The notes below the pieces were generated by a model. That model saw only the letters and a list, made by a program, of their open reading frames with translations, ran no database searches and was not told the DNA's origin. Made by a program: the position numbers and the translations under genes. Shown in pieces: positions 36,912 to 44,851 of a stretch of 64,000 bases of DNA; the stretch's first letter is position 1, and each line of letters begins with the position of its first letter. The DNA comes from Thalassotalea sp. HSM 43 (GTDB taxonomy: Bacteria; Pseudomonadota; Gammaproteobacteria; Enterobacterales; Alteromonadaceae), in assembly GCF_004752005.1 (NCBI RefSeq), contig NZ_CP038493.1:310001-374000 (forward strand), given 5' to 3'.

Positions 36912-37987
36912 TACAGTCCTTTTTTAGCAGTTTCAATTATTGTAGATATATCTTGTTTCGTTACATAAGCGTGCAAAGGCAAACACAACATTCGGTCTGA
37001 AATGAATTTACTGTTTGAACAACCGTAATTAACGTTTTGATGAAAAACAGTATCTAATGAAGGCGAGAAATATTGGCGGTGTTGAATATTACACTCAGTT
37101 AATGCCTCACTTACTCTTTTCAGTTGTGCCTGACTTTCTAGTCTAATCGGCATATATGCACCATTTGCATTTGCTTCTGGATGCCATTTAAGTATTTCAA
37201 CAAAATCTTTCAAGCCTGCGCAGTAGGTATGAAACAAATGTGCTCTATTTTCTATAACATTATCTATTTCTTCGAGGTTAACTAATCCAACTGCTGCTTG
37301 ATATTCATTCAATTTTGCGTTAATTCCTGTTTCAACAATTCCTCGCCCAGGCTTTATACCAAAATTAATCAGTTCTTTCGCTTTTTCAAAATTTTCTTTC
37401 TCTTTAAAGACGATAGCGCCGCCTTCTACCGTATGAAAAACTTTTGTCGCATGAAAACTAAGCGTACTTGCGTCACCGTAATTTAAAACGGATTGTCCTC
37501 TAACTTTGATGCCAAATGCATGCGCCGCATCATAAATGACTTTGACATTGCGTTGTGATTTTATGTTTTCAAAGGCATCTACATCACATGGGTTACCGTA
37601 AACGTGTGTGGCGACAACAGTATCAACGTTGCAGCCTTTGTAAAAAGCTTCCTCGACAGATTTAGGGCAAAGGTTATAACTGCGCCTATCGATATCGCTA
37701 AAGGACACCTTATTGTCTTGCCATTCAAAGGCACTCACCGTAGCCACAAAACTAAATGGTGTCGATAGTATAGACTCGGAGCCAAGTGTTTTTGCCGCGA
37801 CTTGCAATGCAGAAGTACCGTTATTAACTAACAATAAGTTCTTAACGCCCAAGTAATCTTCAAGTTTTTCTGTTAATTCATCATGTAAAGGCCCGAAGTT
37901 GGTATACCACCCGTTATCATTTATTTTTTCAAGATATTTTTGAAGTTTTTTCAAGTCAGGTGTTAGAGGACTATTTAGAGCGATCAT
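36911..37987 (-). CDS. DegT/DnrJ/EryC1/StrS aminotransferase
   Basis: 358 aa. PLP lysine Lys182 in SFHATKVFHTVEGGAIVF and the Asp-Ala-Ala-His motif YDAAHAFGIKVRG (about 152-164) place it with sugar aminotransferases of the VioA/FdtB/WecE kind. Followed by two hexapeptide acyltransferases, it defines an aminate-then-acylate module for a dTDP- or UDP-linked deoxysugar. It is the first gene after wzc, across a 194-base gap without a clear terminator. Confidence 0.91.
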   Translation of the reverse strand: MIALNSPLTPDLKKLQKYLEKINDNGWYTNFGPLHDELTEKLEDYLGVKNLLLVNNGTSALQVAAKTLGSESILSTPFSFVATVSAFEWQDNKVSFSDIDRRSYNLCPKSVEEAFYKGCNVDTVVATHVYGNPCDVDAFENIKSQRNVKVIYDAAHAFGIKVRGQSVLNYGDASTLSFHATKVFHTVEGGAIVFKEKENFEKAKELINFGIKPGRGIVETGINAKLNEYQAAVGLVNLEEIDNVIENRAHLFHTYCAGLKDFVEILKWHPEANANGAYMPIRLESQAQLKRVSEALTECNIQHRQYFSPSLDTVFHQNVNYGCSNSKFISDRMLCLPLHAYVTKQDISTIIETAKKGL

Positions 37988-38181
37988 AGTTAGTGTCCAT
38001 ATTAGATTTAGTGCTTACCCGTTACATTTTCAATTTGACAGCTTTTTCTTAGATTAAGCAGTTTTTTCCAAGCTCATTCTCGTTTCATTATGTTGCGGCG
38101 GTCGCTGTATTGAATGTGCTTTTATGCGCGTTGCGAGTGTTGCATTTAAAAAGTGGTTTGAGTATTAGATCCTAATGCACC

Positions 38182-40431
38182 CTATTTATACTCATAGCCA
38201 TAATTATAATAGCCGTAATTGGAATTACGTTTTTCCACCGCATTAAATATCACCCCTTTAATCTCCACGCCATTTAAGTCAAATCGGTTGGTAGCAGTGA
38301 TGATTTCTTTCAGTGGGCTTTGATCGTAACGCGCCAACATCAATGAAGTACCAGCATGATTGCCAATAATAGCAGCATCAGTAACGGCTAAAATAGGAGG
38401 AGTATCTATAATAACCAAGTCATATTCTGTTGAGGCGTGCAAGATTACCTTGCTAAATCGTTCACTCATCAGTAGTTCACTCGGGTTGGGAGGTATCTCA
38501 CCGCGGGTAATAAAATCTAGATTTTCAATTCCTGATGACATGATTGTCTCATCAAGTGTCAATTGGCCAATTAAATGGTCCGATAGACCCGGTTTGGCGG
38601 GAATTTGCAAAATTTTATGCATGTAGCCTTTTCGCATGTCGCCATCAATAAGTAAAACTTTTTGCCCTGTTTGTGCAATAACGGTTGCCAAATTGGTGGC
38701 TATAAATGACTTGCCTACTTCAGGACTCGCACCCGCAATCATCACCACATTGTTTTTCGCTTCCATCATCGCAAAGTGCAGTGAAGTGCGAAGGCTTCGG
38801 ATCGCTTCAATAGCCATATCACTCGGGTTAACTTCAGCGAGTAATTCATGACGTTGTTGTTTGCGTTTGTTGCGTTTGACACGCTCTCGCAGTTTCGCCA
38901 ATTGTGTGCGTTTAATATGCTCTTCCGATAATGGAATAGTGGCGTAAATGGTCAGCCCTACATCTTCAAATTCTTGTGGGTTAGTGACACCGCGATGAAA
39001 CGCCGCTTTTAAGATCACAAAAGCCACCGCCAATAAACCGCCGACCATAGTGATAATCACCACAATCAATGGTTTTCTAGGCTTTATAGGAAAGCGACCA
39101 ACTTGCGCGTAATCTACAATGTTGATATTCCCCACTGTCGAGGCTTTAACTACATTCAACTCTTGCACTTTATTGAGTAAGGCCAGATAAATTTGCTGAT
39201 TCACCTCAACATCGCGAGCCATACGTAAAATTTGTTGTTGCGCTTTTGGTAAATCTTTAATTGAGGCATTTAAGCGCGCTTTTTGTGCGGCAAGATCGCT
39301 TTTTTTCGCCAATAAAGACAGGTATTTCGGATGCTCTTGCGTGTATTTTTGCGCGATATCCACTTCCAAGAAACTCAGCTCATGTATTTTGGTGTCGATC
39401 TCGACCAATTGATCCAATACCGATTCCGTCTCCAGCGTCAAATCCACTGAATCATTTTTTAATCGAAATTGATTTAGAGTCTCCTCCGCGGCGATTTGTT
39501 TCGAATCAATTTTTGGCAGTTCTTCGTTTAAGAACTCAATGGACTTTTCCACTTCTTGGCTCATGCGTTTAACGTTCTGCAATAAAAACGCATCGGCAAT
39601 GGCGTTTAGAGTTTTCTTCGCTTTTTTTCGATCCGCGGCTTCCAAAGCCAAGGTTAAAATGCCCGATTGTTTACCTTTTTCCGCCACTTGTAAGCTTCGT
39701 TGCAATTGCGCAATCGCATCCGCACGATACAATTTGGTGATCACAAACGCGGTGCCAAATTCGGCTTTTATATCAGTTACCAACAATTGCACACTGCCAT
39801 CGTCATTGCTGGCAACTGAATTGGTTTTACCGCGCAAGACAATGGTTTCGTTCAAGGTTAAATCAAAAGAATTTGGGCCGGTCGCGATCAACTCAAAGGT
39901 TTTACCCAAATAACTATCAGAGACACTCATTTGCGTCACATGGATGTGCTCACCGCCCCACGCATAGGTATTCGAGAAAAAATTACCGATGAATGGTTGG
40001 TTAAAAACGTTCCCAGGATCTTTGCCTAAATACGTGCGGGCAAAGTATTGTCCTAAACGACCTAAGTGTTTTGGTCTAGCAACAATATCCAGTTTTAAAT
40101 TATCGACGGCATCACCCAGCACTTTACGAGATTTTAACAACTCGATTTCAGTGATTGCCTTCGATTCTGCGCCAAACAGCTCTTCCATGTCACCTAATCC
40201 TGGAACACCACTGGCTTTTTGTTCGATTTGCACTAACGCATCGGCTTTGTATATCGGGGTTTGCAATAAGGCAAAGACGATGCCAATAACCGCAAACACC
40301 GCCGTGACCGACACAATCAACATTTTGTTTTCTAGCAATAAGTTAAAATAACGCGCAAAATCGATATCATCGGCGTGTTCTTGCTCGGTTGCAGGGCTTT
40401 TTTTTGGGTGTTTCAGTTGCTCTTGACTCAT
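38182..40431 (-). CDS. wzc: Capsule tyrosine autokinase, polysaccharide co-polymerase
   Basis: 749 aa, usual length. The Wzz domain is bounded by membrane helices near 36-56 and 445-468. The kinase domain has Walker A GASPEVGKS (Lys574), Walker A' LLIDGDMRKG and Walker B LVIIDTPP. The tail has six tyrosines between 739 and 748. It controls chain length and export together with Wza; the phosphatase Wzb is encoded two genes upstream. The gap to wza is 179 bases. Confidence 0.96.
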   Translation of the reverse strand: MSQEQLKHPKKSPATEQEHADDIDFARYFNLLLENKMLIVSVTAVFAVIGIVFALLQTPIYKADALVQIEQKASGVPGLGDMEELFGAESKAITEIELLKSRKVLGDAVDNLKLDIVARPKHLGRLGQYFARTYLGKDPGNVFNQPFIGNFFSNTYAWGGEHIHVTQMSVSDSYLGKTFELIATGPNSFDLTLNETIVLRGKTNSVASNDDGSVQLLVTDIKAEFGTAFVITKLYRADAIAQLQRSLQVAEKGKQSGILTLALEAADRKKAKKTLNAIADAFLLQNVKRMSQEVEKSIEFLNEELPKIDSKQIAAEETLNQFRLKNDSVDLTLETESVLDQLVEIDTKIHELSFLEVDIAQKYTQEHPKYLSLLAKKSDLAAQKARLNASIKDLPKAQQQILRMARDVEVNQQIYLALLNKVQELNVVKASTVGNINIVDYAQVGRFPIKPRKPLIVVIITMVGGLLAVAFVILKAAFHRGVTNPQEFEDVGLTIYATIPLSEEHIKRTQLAKLRERVKRNKRKQQRHELLAEVNPSDMAIEAIRSLRTSLHFAMMEAKNNVVMIAGASPEVGKSFIATNLATVIAQTGQKVLLIDGDMRKGYMHKILQIPAKPGLSDHLIGQLTLDETIMSSGIENLDFITRGEIPPNPSELLMSERFSKVILHASTEYDLVIIDTPPILAVTDAAIIGNHAGTSLMLARYDQSPLKEIITATNRFDLNGVEIKGVIFNAVEKRNSNYGYYNYGYEYK

Positions 40432-40610
40432 CAGTGTTGTCCAAAATGACTTCCCTATAGTTTTGTTTTATAGAAAGGTCGAAAATCGTAATATTTTTAT
40501 TATTATTGTTGAGTGCTAAATCTCTTAACAATGTTTATGACGATGTGTGTTTACTATGTCAATCGATTGATAATGCAAATCATCACTCATGACGCCTAAT
40601 GCGGTTCAGC

Positions 40611-41726
40611 TTACAGATCGTTTTCTAAATCGTTTAAGTCATCCAATCCACGAACCGTCGGTAACAGCAAGGAAATGACTTTGTTCCATCGAGCGATGGG
40701 GGCACTGGTGACATACACCAAATCCATCGGCTTTAAATGAAATTGAGTGGCCAAAATTAAGGCCGCAGCATTGGATGCATCCAATTGATAGACATCGGCC
40801 ACTTTATCTGCGTCATCGCTTGCGCGAAGAACAAAGATGCCACTGGCATCGGCGGTCATTTCATCAAAACCCCCGACATTACCCAAGGCTTCAGCCAAGG
40901 TTAACCCTGAGCGATGAATCGGTAAGGTTGCGGCTTTTTTTACTTCCCCCATCACGAACACTTTGGTCGCGTCGTTGCGCGGTACATGAATGATATCATT
41001 ATGACGCAATAGACGGTTTTGACTCATATCGCCTTTTTGATACAAAGCGTATAGATCCAAACGTTCATCGTTTGAATCACGGGTTAAAATCACGCTACGC
41101 CAATCCGCATCTTCTTTAATGCCGCCAGCGTTGTTGATGGCATCCAATAGGGTTACAGGTATATTGCCAATGGGCATGACATTTGGTTGATGAACCGCGC
41201 CGGTCACGTAGGTTCTTTTCGAACGATACGCTGCAACTTTTACATCAATTTGTGGGTTTTCAATGTAACGGCTTAACTTTTGTGTCAGCTCTTCACGTAT
41301 TTGCGCCACACTTTTTTGTGCCACATACACACGACCTATATATGGGTAGAAAATGCTTCCAGAAGCATCAACCAAATTACCCGCATCCTCTGGATCGCGA
41401 AATTGACCGGCTGGTGTCGTTAGCTCAGGGTGATCGTATACCGTTATGGTTAAAATATCGCCGATACCGACACTGTACGCATAATTTTGCAACTCTTTTT
41501 CAAGTAGTGGGTTTTGACTTGCCGTAGGCTCGGCCTCTTTGATGCCGTTTAAAACTTGCGGGGTGATCAAAATGGTATTGACTTGTTGCGTGATATCAAA
41601 TTGCTCTTGTTCGCTAAGCTCTTCTTGGTCATCGGCATGCACGCCTTCGATGTGACCGCCTGGGATAGTACAAGCGCCAAGACTTAATAACATTAGTGAG
41701 GCGGTAAAGGTTGATAGTTTGTTCAT
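40611..41726 (-). CDS. wza: Outer-membrane polysaccharide export lipoprotein
   Basis: 371 aa, usual length. Lipobox LLSLGAC (Cys19). The Poly_export domain starts at YSVGIGDILTITVYDHPELT and is followed by two SLBB domains (SKRTYVTGAVHQPNVMPIG and ATKVFVMGEVKKAATLPI). The C-terminal amphipathic segment forms the membrane pore in the octamer. It is in the order wzb-wza-wzc, the group 1 capsule arrangement turned to this strand. Confidence 0.95.
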   Translation of the reverse strand: MNKLSTFTASLMLLSLGACTIPGGHIEGVHADDQEELSEQEQFDITQQVNTILITPQVLNGIKEAEPTASQNPLLEKELQNYAYSVGIGDILTITVYDHPELTTPAGQFRDPEDAGNLVDASGSIFYPYIGRVYVAQKSVAQIREELTQKLSRYIENPQIDVKVAAYRSKRTYVTGAVHQPNVMPIGNIPVTLLDAINNAGGIKEDADWRSVILTRDSNDERLDLYALYQKGDMSQNRLLRHNDIIHVPRNDATKVFVMGEVKKAATLPIHRSGLTLAEALGNVGGFDEMTADASGIFVLRASDDADKVADVYQLDASNAAALILATQFHLKPMDLVYVTSAPIARWNKVISLLLPTVRGLDDLNDLENDL

Positions 41727-41744
41727 AAGGTTCTTGAACCCAAG

Positions 41745-41769
41745 AACTAAGTACTAAGTACTAAGCACT
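41745..41769. repeat. Short octamer tandem repeat
   Basis: Three copies of ACTAAGTA (last one altered) stand about 20 bases upstream of the wza start. They resemble in composition the larger heptamer arrays nearby. Confidence 0.7.
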
Positions 41770-41879
41770 GGATTGTGTAATGTCTAAAATTATTTTTCTG
41801 TTTAAATTAATATCATTAATTCGTGAGTAATTCATCTTGCAAGTACTCAATTGCACTAAAGTTTAGCGCAAAACAACAC

Positions 41880-42311
41880 TTAGCGAATTTTGCTTGCCCA
41901 GGCGCTGCAGTGTTTATGTATGAGTGCATAGGCGTGTTCAAATACGTCTTGGCTTTTTCTGTACGGATCAGGGACTTCTTCATCATTGTGCCATTTACCC
42001 AACAGCATAATTTTACCGGACGCTGATGGGTATTTTTGCATTAACGATTGTTGATGCTTTTTCTCCATGACTAAGATTAGGTCGACCTCATTGACCAACT
42101 CTAAACCAATCTGCTTGGCACTATGCCCATCGCTTTTAACCCCGTGTTGCTCTAGTATCGCTGCCATATGCGTTTCAATACCGTGCCCGACCAAAGCACC
42201 AAGTCCTGCGCTGGTAATATTTTTATTGGGCAAATGCTGCTGCAACAATCGCTCCGCACTTGGGCTTCGACAAATGTTACCAACGCAAACAATGAGAATT
42301 TTATTGAACAT
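41880..42311 (-). CDS. wzb: Low-molecular-weight protein tyrosine phosphatase
   Basis: 143 aa, usual length. The active-site loop CVGNICRS has Cys9 and Arg15 (CX5R) and the general acid lies in VPDPYRKS near residue 114. It dephosphorylates the Tyr tail of Wzc. Odd point: the sequence just upstream of the ATG is the end of a heptamer array and has no visible Shine-Dalgarno motif. Confidence 0.95.
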   Translation of the reverse strand: MFNKILIVCVGNICRSPSAERLLQQHLPNKNITSAGLGALVGHGIETHMAAILEQHGVKSDGHSAKQIGLELVNEVDLILVMEKKHQQSLMQKYPSASGKIMLLGKWHNDEEVPDPYRKSQDVFEHAYALIHKHCSAWASKIR

Positions 42312-42320
42312 AGTTTTAAA

Positions 42321-42384
42321 GGGACTAGGGACTAGGGACTAGGGACTAGGGACTAGGGACTAGGGACTAGGGACTAGGGACTAG
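42321..42384 (+). repeat. Heptamer array 1, (GGGACTA)n
   Basis: About nine perfect copies of GGGACTA on the plus strand, ending CTAGCA. GGG tracts spaced by four bases satisfy the usual G-quadruplex pattern. It lies in the untranslated leader of wzb, with the G-rich strand being the template. Confidence 0.95.
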
Positions 42385-42452
42385 CATATTATTCTTATAG
42401 TAAATGAGTAATTCAAATATATTGAAAGTTTAGTCGTAAAAATCGTTTTAGA

Positions 42453-42464
42453 CACGCTTCCGCC
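42453..42464 (-). promoter_or_regulatory. ops-like element (RfaH recruitment site)
   Basis: On the minus strand the sequence is GGCGGAAGCGTG, against the E. coli ops GGCGGTAGCGTG: one mismatch, at the sixth base. It is preceded by AGCCAGACCAATG, recalling the AGCCAG part of JUMPStart, and lies about 140 bases upstream of wzb on the transcribed strand, just after the rfaH gene. The mismatched base is one reported to be contacted by RfaH, so function needs testing. Confidence 0.65.
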
Positions 42465-42629
42465 CATTGGTCTGGCTCCAAAAAGCGGTTGTTTTTATTA
42501 TTATCACTGAGTAAATTCAGTGTGCTTTTATATATTTTTTAAAGATTCCGTGTTGTAGCACGGAATGACCTACACGGATGTAGGGAATGCCGAAAACGCA
42601 CGGATGCAGTTTTCGGTGACGTTTATTAA

Positions 42630-43151
42630 CTAACCAGTTTTATCAAAATGTTGATTATCAACGCATACGTCGTTTTCTTGTCCTAACATTTTAACCATTA
42701 AAACACTGCGTTCTAGGCCATCTTTTGCTTTATATATGGCTTCAAGGCCAGCGAATGGTCCATGATTAATCGCGACCTTATCACCGCGTTGAAAACGTAA
42801 CATATCATTTAACGTTTTAGCAGAATTATCCGACTCTTGATTTTGTTTCATTTGTTCAATCATGTCCTTAGCAATCACCGCATGATTCGCTCCAAACCTC
42901 ACAAAGCTCCCAACGCCACGCGTCGAACGAATAGCATTGAAATTCGAGCTCTTAGGGTCGAGTTGAATAAACAAATAATTGGGGAATAGTGGCTCAAGAG
43001 ATACTGACTTAATTCCTTGTCTTTTTTTCACGGTTGAAACTTTTGGCAGAAAAACCTCAAATCCTTGAGATACTAGATTATCATGGGCGCGTTGTTCGTC
43101 CCTTGGTTTGCTTGTCAAAACATACCAGTTACCCTGAAAATCGGTGCTCAT
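42630..43151 (-). CDS. rfaH: Transcription antiterminator RfaH (NusG paralogue)
   Basis: 173 aa (E. coli 162). The NGN domain starts WYVLTSKPRDEQRAHDNL and continues with FLPKVSTVKKRQG and PLFPNYLFIQLD. The KOW domain (about 122-173) contains GDKVAINHGPFAGLEAIYKA. It is recruited to ops in the paused transcription complex and suppresses termination in long polysaccharide operons. Here it directly precedes the wzb-wza-wzc operon, which carries an ops-like site, so self-contained control of the locus is likely. Confidence 0.92.
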   Translation of the reverse strand: MSTDFQGNWYVLTSKPRDEQRAHDNLVSQGFEVFLPKVSTVKKRQGIKSVSLEPLFPNYLFIQLDPKSSNFNAIRSTRGVGSFVRFGANHAVIAKDMIEQMKQNQESDNSAKTLNDMLRFQRGDKVAINHGPFAGLEAIYKAKDGLERSVLMVKMLGQENDVCVDNQHFDKTG

Positions 43152-43601
43152 AATACTGCCCTTTTCTGTTTGTTTAAAGAGAAACTACGATTTATCGCTT
43201 TAATAAAAATGCGAAACAAACAGAGTATTAAAATTATTATTAAAGTCGGTGTTATTTTATTGGCAAAAAGTGACACAAATACGAACCATTTTTGCCGTTA
43301 AATATCATTGTCGCACTACGTTGAACATTTATTGCTCAGACCACGTTTAATGCGCACAATAGTTGTTTGAGTATAATGAAATTGTGCTTGGTTTTCTATG
43401 GGTTTTTGGGGATATTTTAAAGGTTTTGTAATTTTGTTACGGACTAGGGACTAGGGACTAGGGACTAGGGACTAGGACTAGGGACTAGGGACTAGGGACT
43501 AGGGACTAGACTAGGGACTAGGGACTAGGGACTAGGGACTAGGGACTAGGGACTAGCAAGTTTGATTTTTTCGTTGAGTATGTCAACTGTTTCATAAAAA
43601 A
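43152..43601. other. Upstream region of rfaH with heptamer array
   Basis: A 450-base space. The part 43152-43440 is AT-rich and probably holds the rfaH promoter; a TATACT near 43371 is a possible -10. An inverted repeat GGCAAAAA/TTTTTGCC spans about 43261-43298 in what would be the rfaH leader. Array 2 follows. No gene is seen. Confidence 0.5.
43441..43556 (+). repeat. Heptamer array 2, (GGGACTA)n with two shortened units
   Basis: About 16 copies of GGGACTA, with single-unit deletions near 43475 and 43508. It ends CTAGCAAG, as array 3 does. It lies between the four-helix-bundle gene and the rfaH promoter region. Confidence 0.95.
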
Positions 43602-43967
43602 TTAAATTAATACTTCTTTATCACGGCTTTGTTTTCGAATTTTAATGAGCTTAGCTAACATCGCTGCGAGTTCTTTGGTTTCCTTAACCATCGCCAGGCC
43701 GATAGTAGGTTCAATGAGTTTTAATTTTATGCCGATATACAATTGGGTGACGAGCTCTCCTGCAGAGCCTTTGGCGTAATAAAGAAACCGGATAGATTCT
43801 TTATGTGTTTCTCGTTCTTCCCCTTCTGCTATATTACTCGGGATCGATAAAGCAGAGCGAGTTATTTGATCTTTGAAACCGAAGTCTTTGCAGTTAGCGA
43901 GCACCGCGTATGCATCACAGGTTAACTTCGATGCTCTTTGCCATACTGTTAGCTGTTCGAATTTCAT
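43602..43967 (-). CDS. Four-helix-bundle protein (S23/IVP family)
   Basis: 121 aa, usual length. The N-terminus MKFEQLTVWQRASKLTCDAY and the middle SALSIPSNIAEGEERETHK with RFLYYAKGSAGELVTQLYIG are the family signature. Members were first found in 23S rRNA intervening sequences but are common elsewhere; the molecular function is poorly known. The start is 7 bases after the stop of the 57-aa membrane protein, so it belongs to the peptide cassette. A vestige of a second copy stands at the matching place of the neighbouring cassette. Confidence 0.9.
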   Translation of the reverse strand: MKFEQLTVWQRASKLTCDAYAVLANCKDFGFKDQITRSALSIPSNIAEGEERETHKESIRFLYYAKGSAGELVTQLYIGIKLKLIEPTIGLAMVKETKELAAMLAKLIKIRKQSRDKEVLI

Positions 43968-43974
43968 TGAAACT

Positions 43975-44148
43975 TTAACTATTACTTTTGGGCAAGTTTT
44001 TAATTAGATAAGAGCTTAAAAACCTCCCTAGAACGCCTAACACAATAGCGACGATAATTAGCGGTATTACGTTTATCTTGGTCGCTAGTATTCCAACAAC
44101 AATCCCAATTAAAGCAATAATAAAAAAATTTACGTTCTTAGTATTCAT
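43975..44148 (-). CDS. Small membrane protein, candidate immunity protein B
   Basis: 57 aa, starting at ATG 44148 with a strong CAGGAG 6 bases before it. The sequence MNTKNVNFFIIALIGIVVGI and the following VIPLIIVAIVLGVLG give two membrane helices with a short basic turn, then a tail ending KNLPKSNS. It follows the glycine-rich precursor peptide B by 39 bases, separated by a hairpin. Position and size match immunity proteins of class II bacteriocins and microcins; no homologue is recognised by me. Confidence 0.72.
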   Translation of the reverse strand: MNTKNVNFFIIALIGIVVGILATKINVIPLIIVAIVLGVLGRFLSSYLIKNLPKSNS

Positions 44149-44162
44149 ATAAACTCCTGGTT

Positions 44163-44180
44163 GGGCAGCTTTCGCTGCCC
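44163..44180 (-). promoter_or_regulatory. GNRA-type hairpin between precursor B and membrane protein
   Basis: GGGCAGC/GCTGCCC stem with a GAAA loop on the transcribed strand, no T-run after it. Too stable to be chance; it could act as an mRNA stabiliser or partial attenuator, giving more precursor than downstream products. Confidence 0.65.
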
Positions 44181-44187
44181 ATTATGT

Positions 44188-44403
44188 TTATTCCGAGAAA
44201 TATTCGATATAAGCTTCGTGCGCTAAGTAGGTCAGTCCACCAATTACAGCACCAGAAAAGGCCCCTGGACCAGCTCCAACACCACCGGCAATAGAACCGG
44301 CTAAAGCACCACCAACTGCTCCAGCAAAAACCGCAGCTCCAAGCTCTTCAGTAGAGTAAGCACCGCTTACCATTTCAATTTCAGAAAATGTTAATTCACG
44401 CAT
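44188..44403 (-). CDS. Microcin-like precursor peptide B (double-glycine-type leader)
   Basis: 71 aa with AAGGAG 7 bases before the ATG. The leader MRELTFSEIEMVSGA closely follows the colicin V-type pattern (MRxLTxxExxxVSGG), with GA in place of GG at the processing site. The core of about 56 residues is rich in Gly/Ala with many GxxxG steps (GAVGGALAGSIAGGVGAG) and ends in an aromatic, acidic tail. It is expected to be cut and exported by a C39-peptidase ABC transporter, which is not in this window. It would act on the envelope of competitors; this is inferred. Confidence 0.82.
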   Translation of the reverse strand: MRELTFSEIEMVSGAYSTEELGAAVFAGAVGGALAGSIAGGVGAGPGAFSGAVIGGLTYLAHEAYIEYFSE

Positions 44404-44538
44404 ATCAATCTCCTTTTGTTGCGTTAAATTTGTTTCGTTTTAAATAGATGAAAAGAATGATTTAGGAATGGCGTTTTGAAGTGTGCAATTCCGTTTGCAT
44501 TCAACTTAAGTGTGGTTGAAATATAATTGATGTCAACT
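44390..44538 (-). repeat. Duplicated promoter-leader block, copy B
   Basis: 149 bases identical to copy A (45066-45214) at 144 positions with no gaps. It covers a TTGACA box, the 5'UTR, the ribosome-binding site and the first leader codons (MRELT). Confidence 0.93.
44531..44536 (-). promoter_or_regulatory. Putative -35 box of precursor B
   Basis: A perfect TTGACA lies about 130 bases before the start codon and is shared with copy A. No good -10 follows at the usual 17-base distance (ACACTT at best), so an activator may be needed or the real promoter may be further in. Confidence 0.4.
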
Positions 44539-44563
44539 GAGACCACATTCGATAGAGATTACC

Positions 44564-44587
44564 TACAGTGAGTCGTTCGAATTTCAT
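44564..44587 (-). pseudogene. Vestige of a second four-helix-bundle gene
   Basis: ATG at 44587 overlaps the stop of the 2-TM protein as ATGA. Eight codons read MKFERLTV, against MKFEQLTV of the intact gene at 43967, with about 20 of 24 bases identical. After that the similarity stops and the sequence runs into the promoter block of copy B. This is best explained as the left end of a deleted four-helix-bundle gene. Confidence 0.7.
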
Positions 44588-44805
44588 ATGACAATTGGTG
44601 AACCAATAGTCACTGAAAAGAGGAATAATACAGAGCCTATCATTAGTGCCTTTTTATCTCTGTCTGTTAAAGACGAATTAAACTCTTTACCATAATTTAA
44701 ACTATTGAGTTTTTTTAGGTCTAGCCGATGAATACCAGCCCCAAGAAAAAGTAAGCTTAATATAAATGTGATTGACGTTATTATTGAAATCATTTTCTTC
44801 CCCAT
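44584..44805 (-). CDS. Small two-helix membrane protein, candidate immunity protein A
   Basis: About 73 aa from ATG 44805; an ATG at 44793 with GGGGA just before it is equally possible. A longer frame to 44907 runs through the terminator hairpin and the precursor A gene and is unlikely. Two helices (MISIITSITFILSLLFLGAG and ALMIGSVLFLFSVTIG) flank a polar loop. It follows precursor peptide A exactly as the 57-aa protein follows precursor B, although the two are not similar in sequence, as expected for cognate immunity proteins. Confidence 0.62.
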   Translation of the reverse strand: MGKKMISIITSITFILSLLFLGAGIHRLDLKKLNSLNYGKEFNSSLTDRDKKALMIGSVLFLFSVTIGSPIVI

Positions 44806-44814
44806 TATAGAAAG

Positions 44815-44841
44815 CGCCGTTTTCATGTTCTGAAAACGGCG
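44815..44841 (-). terminator. Terminator-like hairpin after precursor A
   Basis: A ten-base-pair stem CGCCGTTTTC/GAAAACGGCG with a seven-base loop, followed on the minus strand by CTTTCTATAAT. The T-run is weak, so partial termination is likely, which would reduce expression of the downstream membrane protein. Confidence 0.75.
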
Positions 44842-44851
44842 TATATAGTTT

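Larger units (their letters stand above)
42312..42629. other. Leader region between rfaH and wzb
   Basis: A 318-base space holding, in transcription order, a TTCCGTG/CACGGAA palindrome with attached repeat (about 42540-42615), a CACTGA/TCAGTG hairpin (about 42505-42525), an ops-like element and a heptamer array that reaches to within 10 bases of the wzb start. No gene is seen. Confidence 0.7.

Noticed and set aside
38094-38108. Second ops-like sequence (GGCGGTCGCTGT)
   Set aside because: It is on the plus strand, where no gene is transcribed, and matches ops less well.
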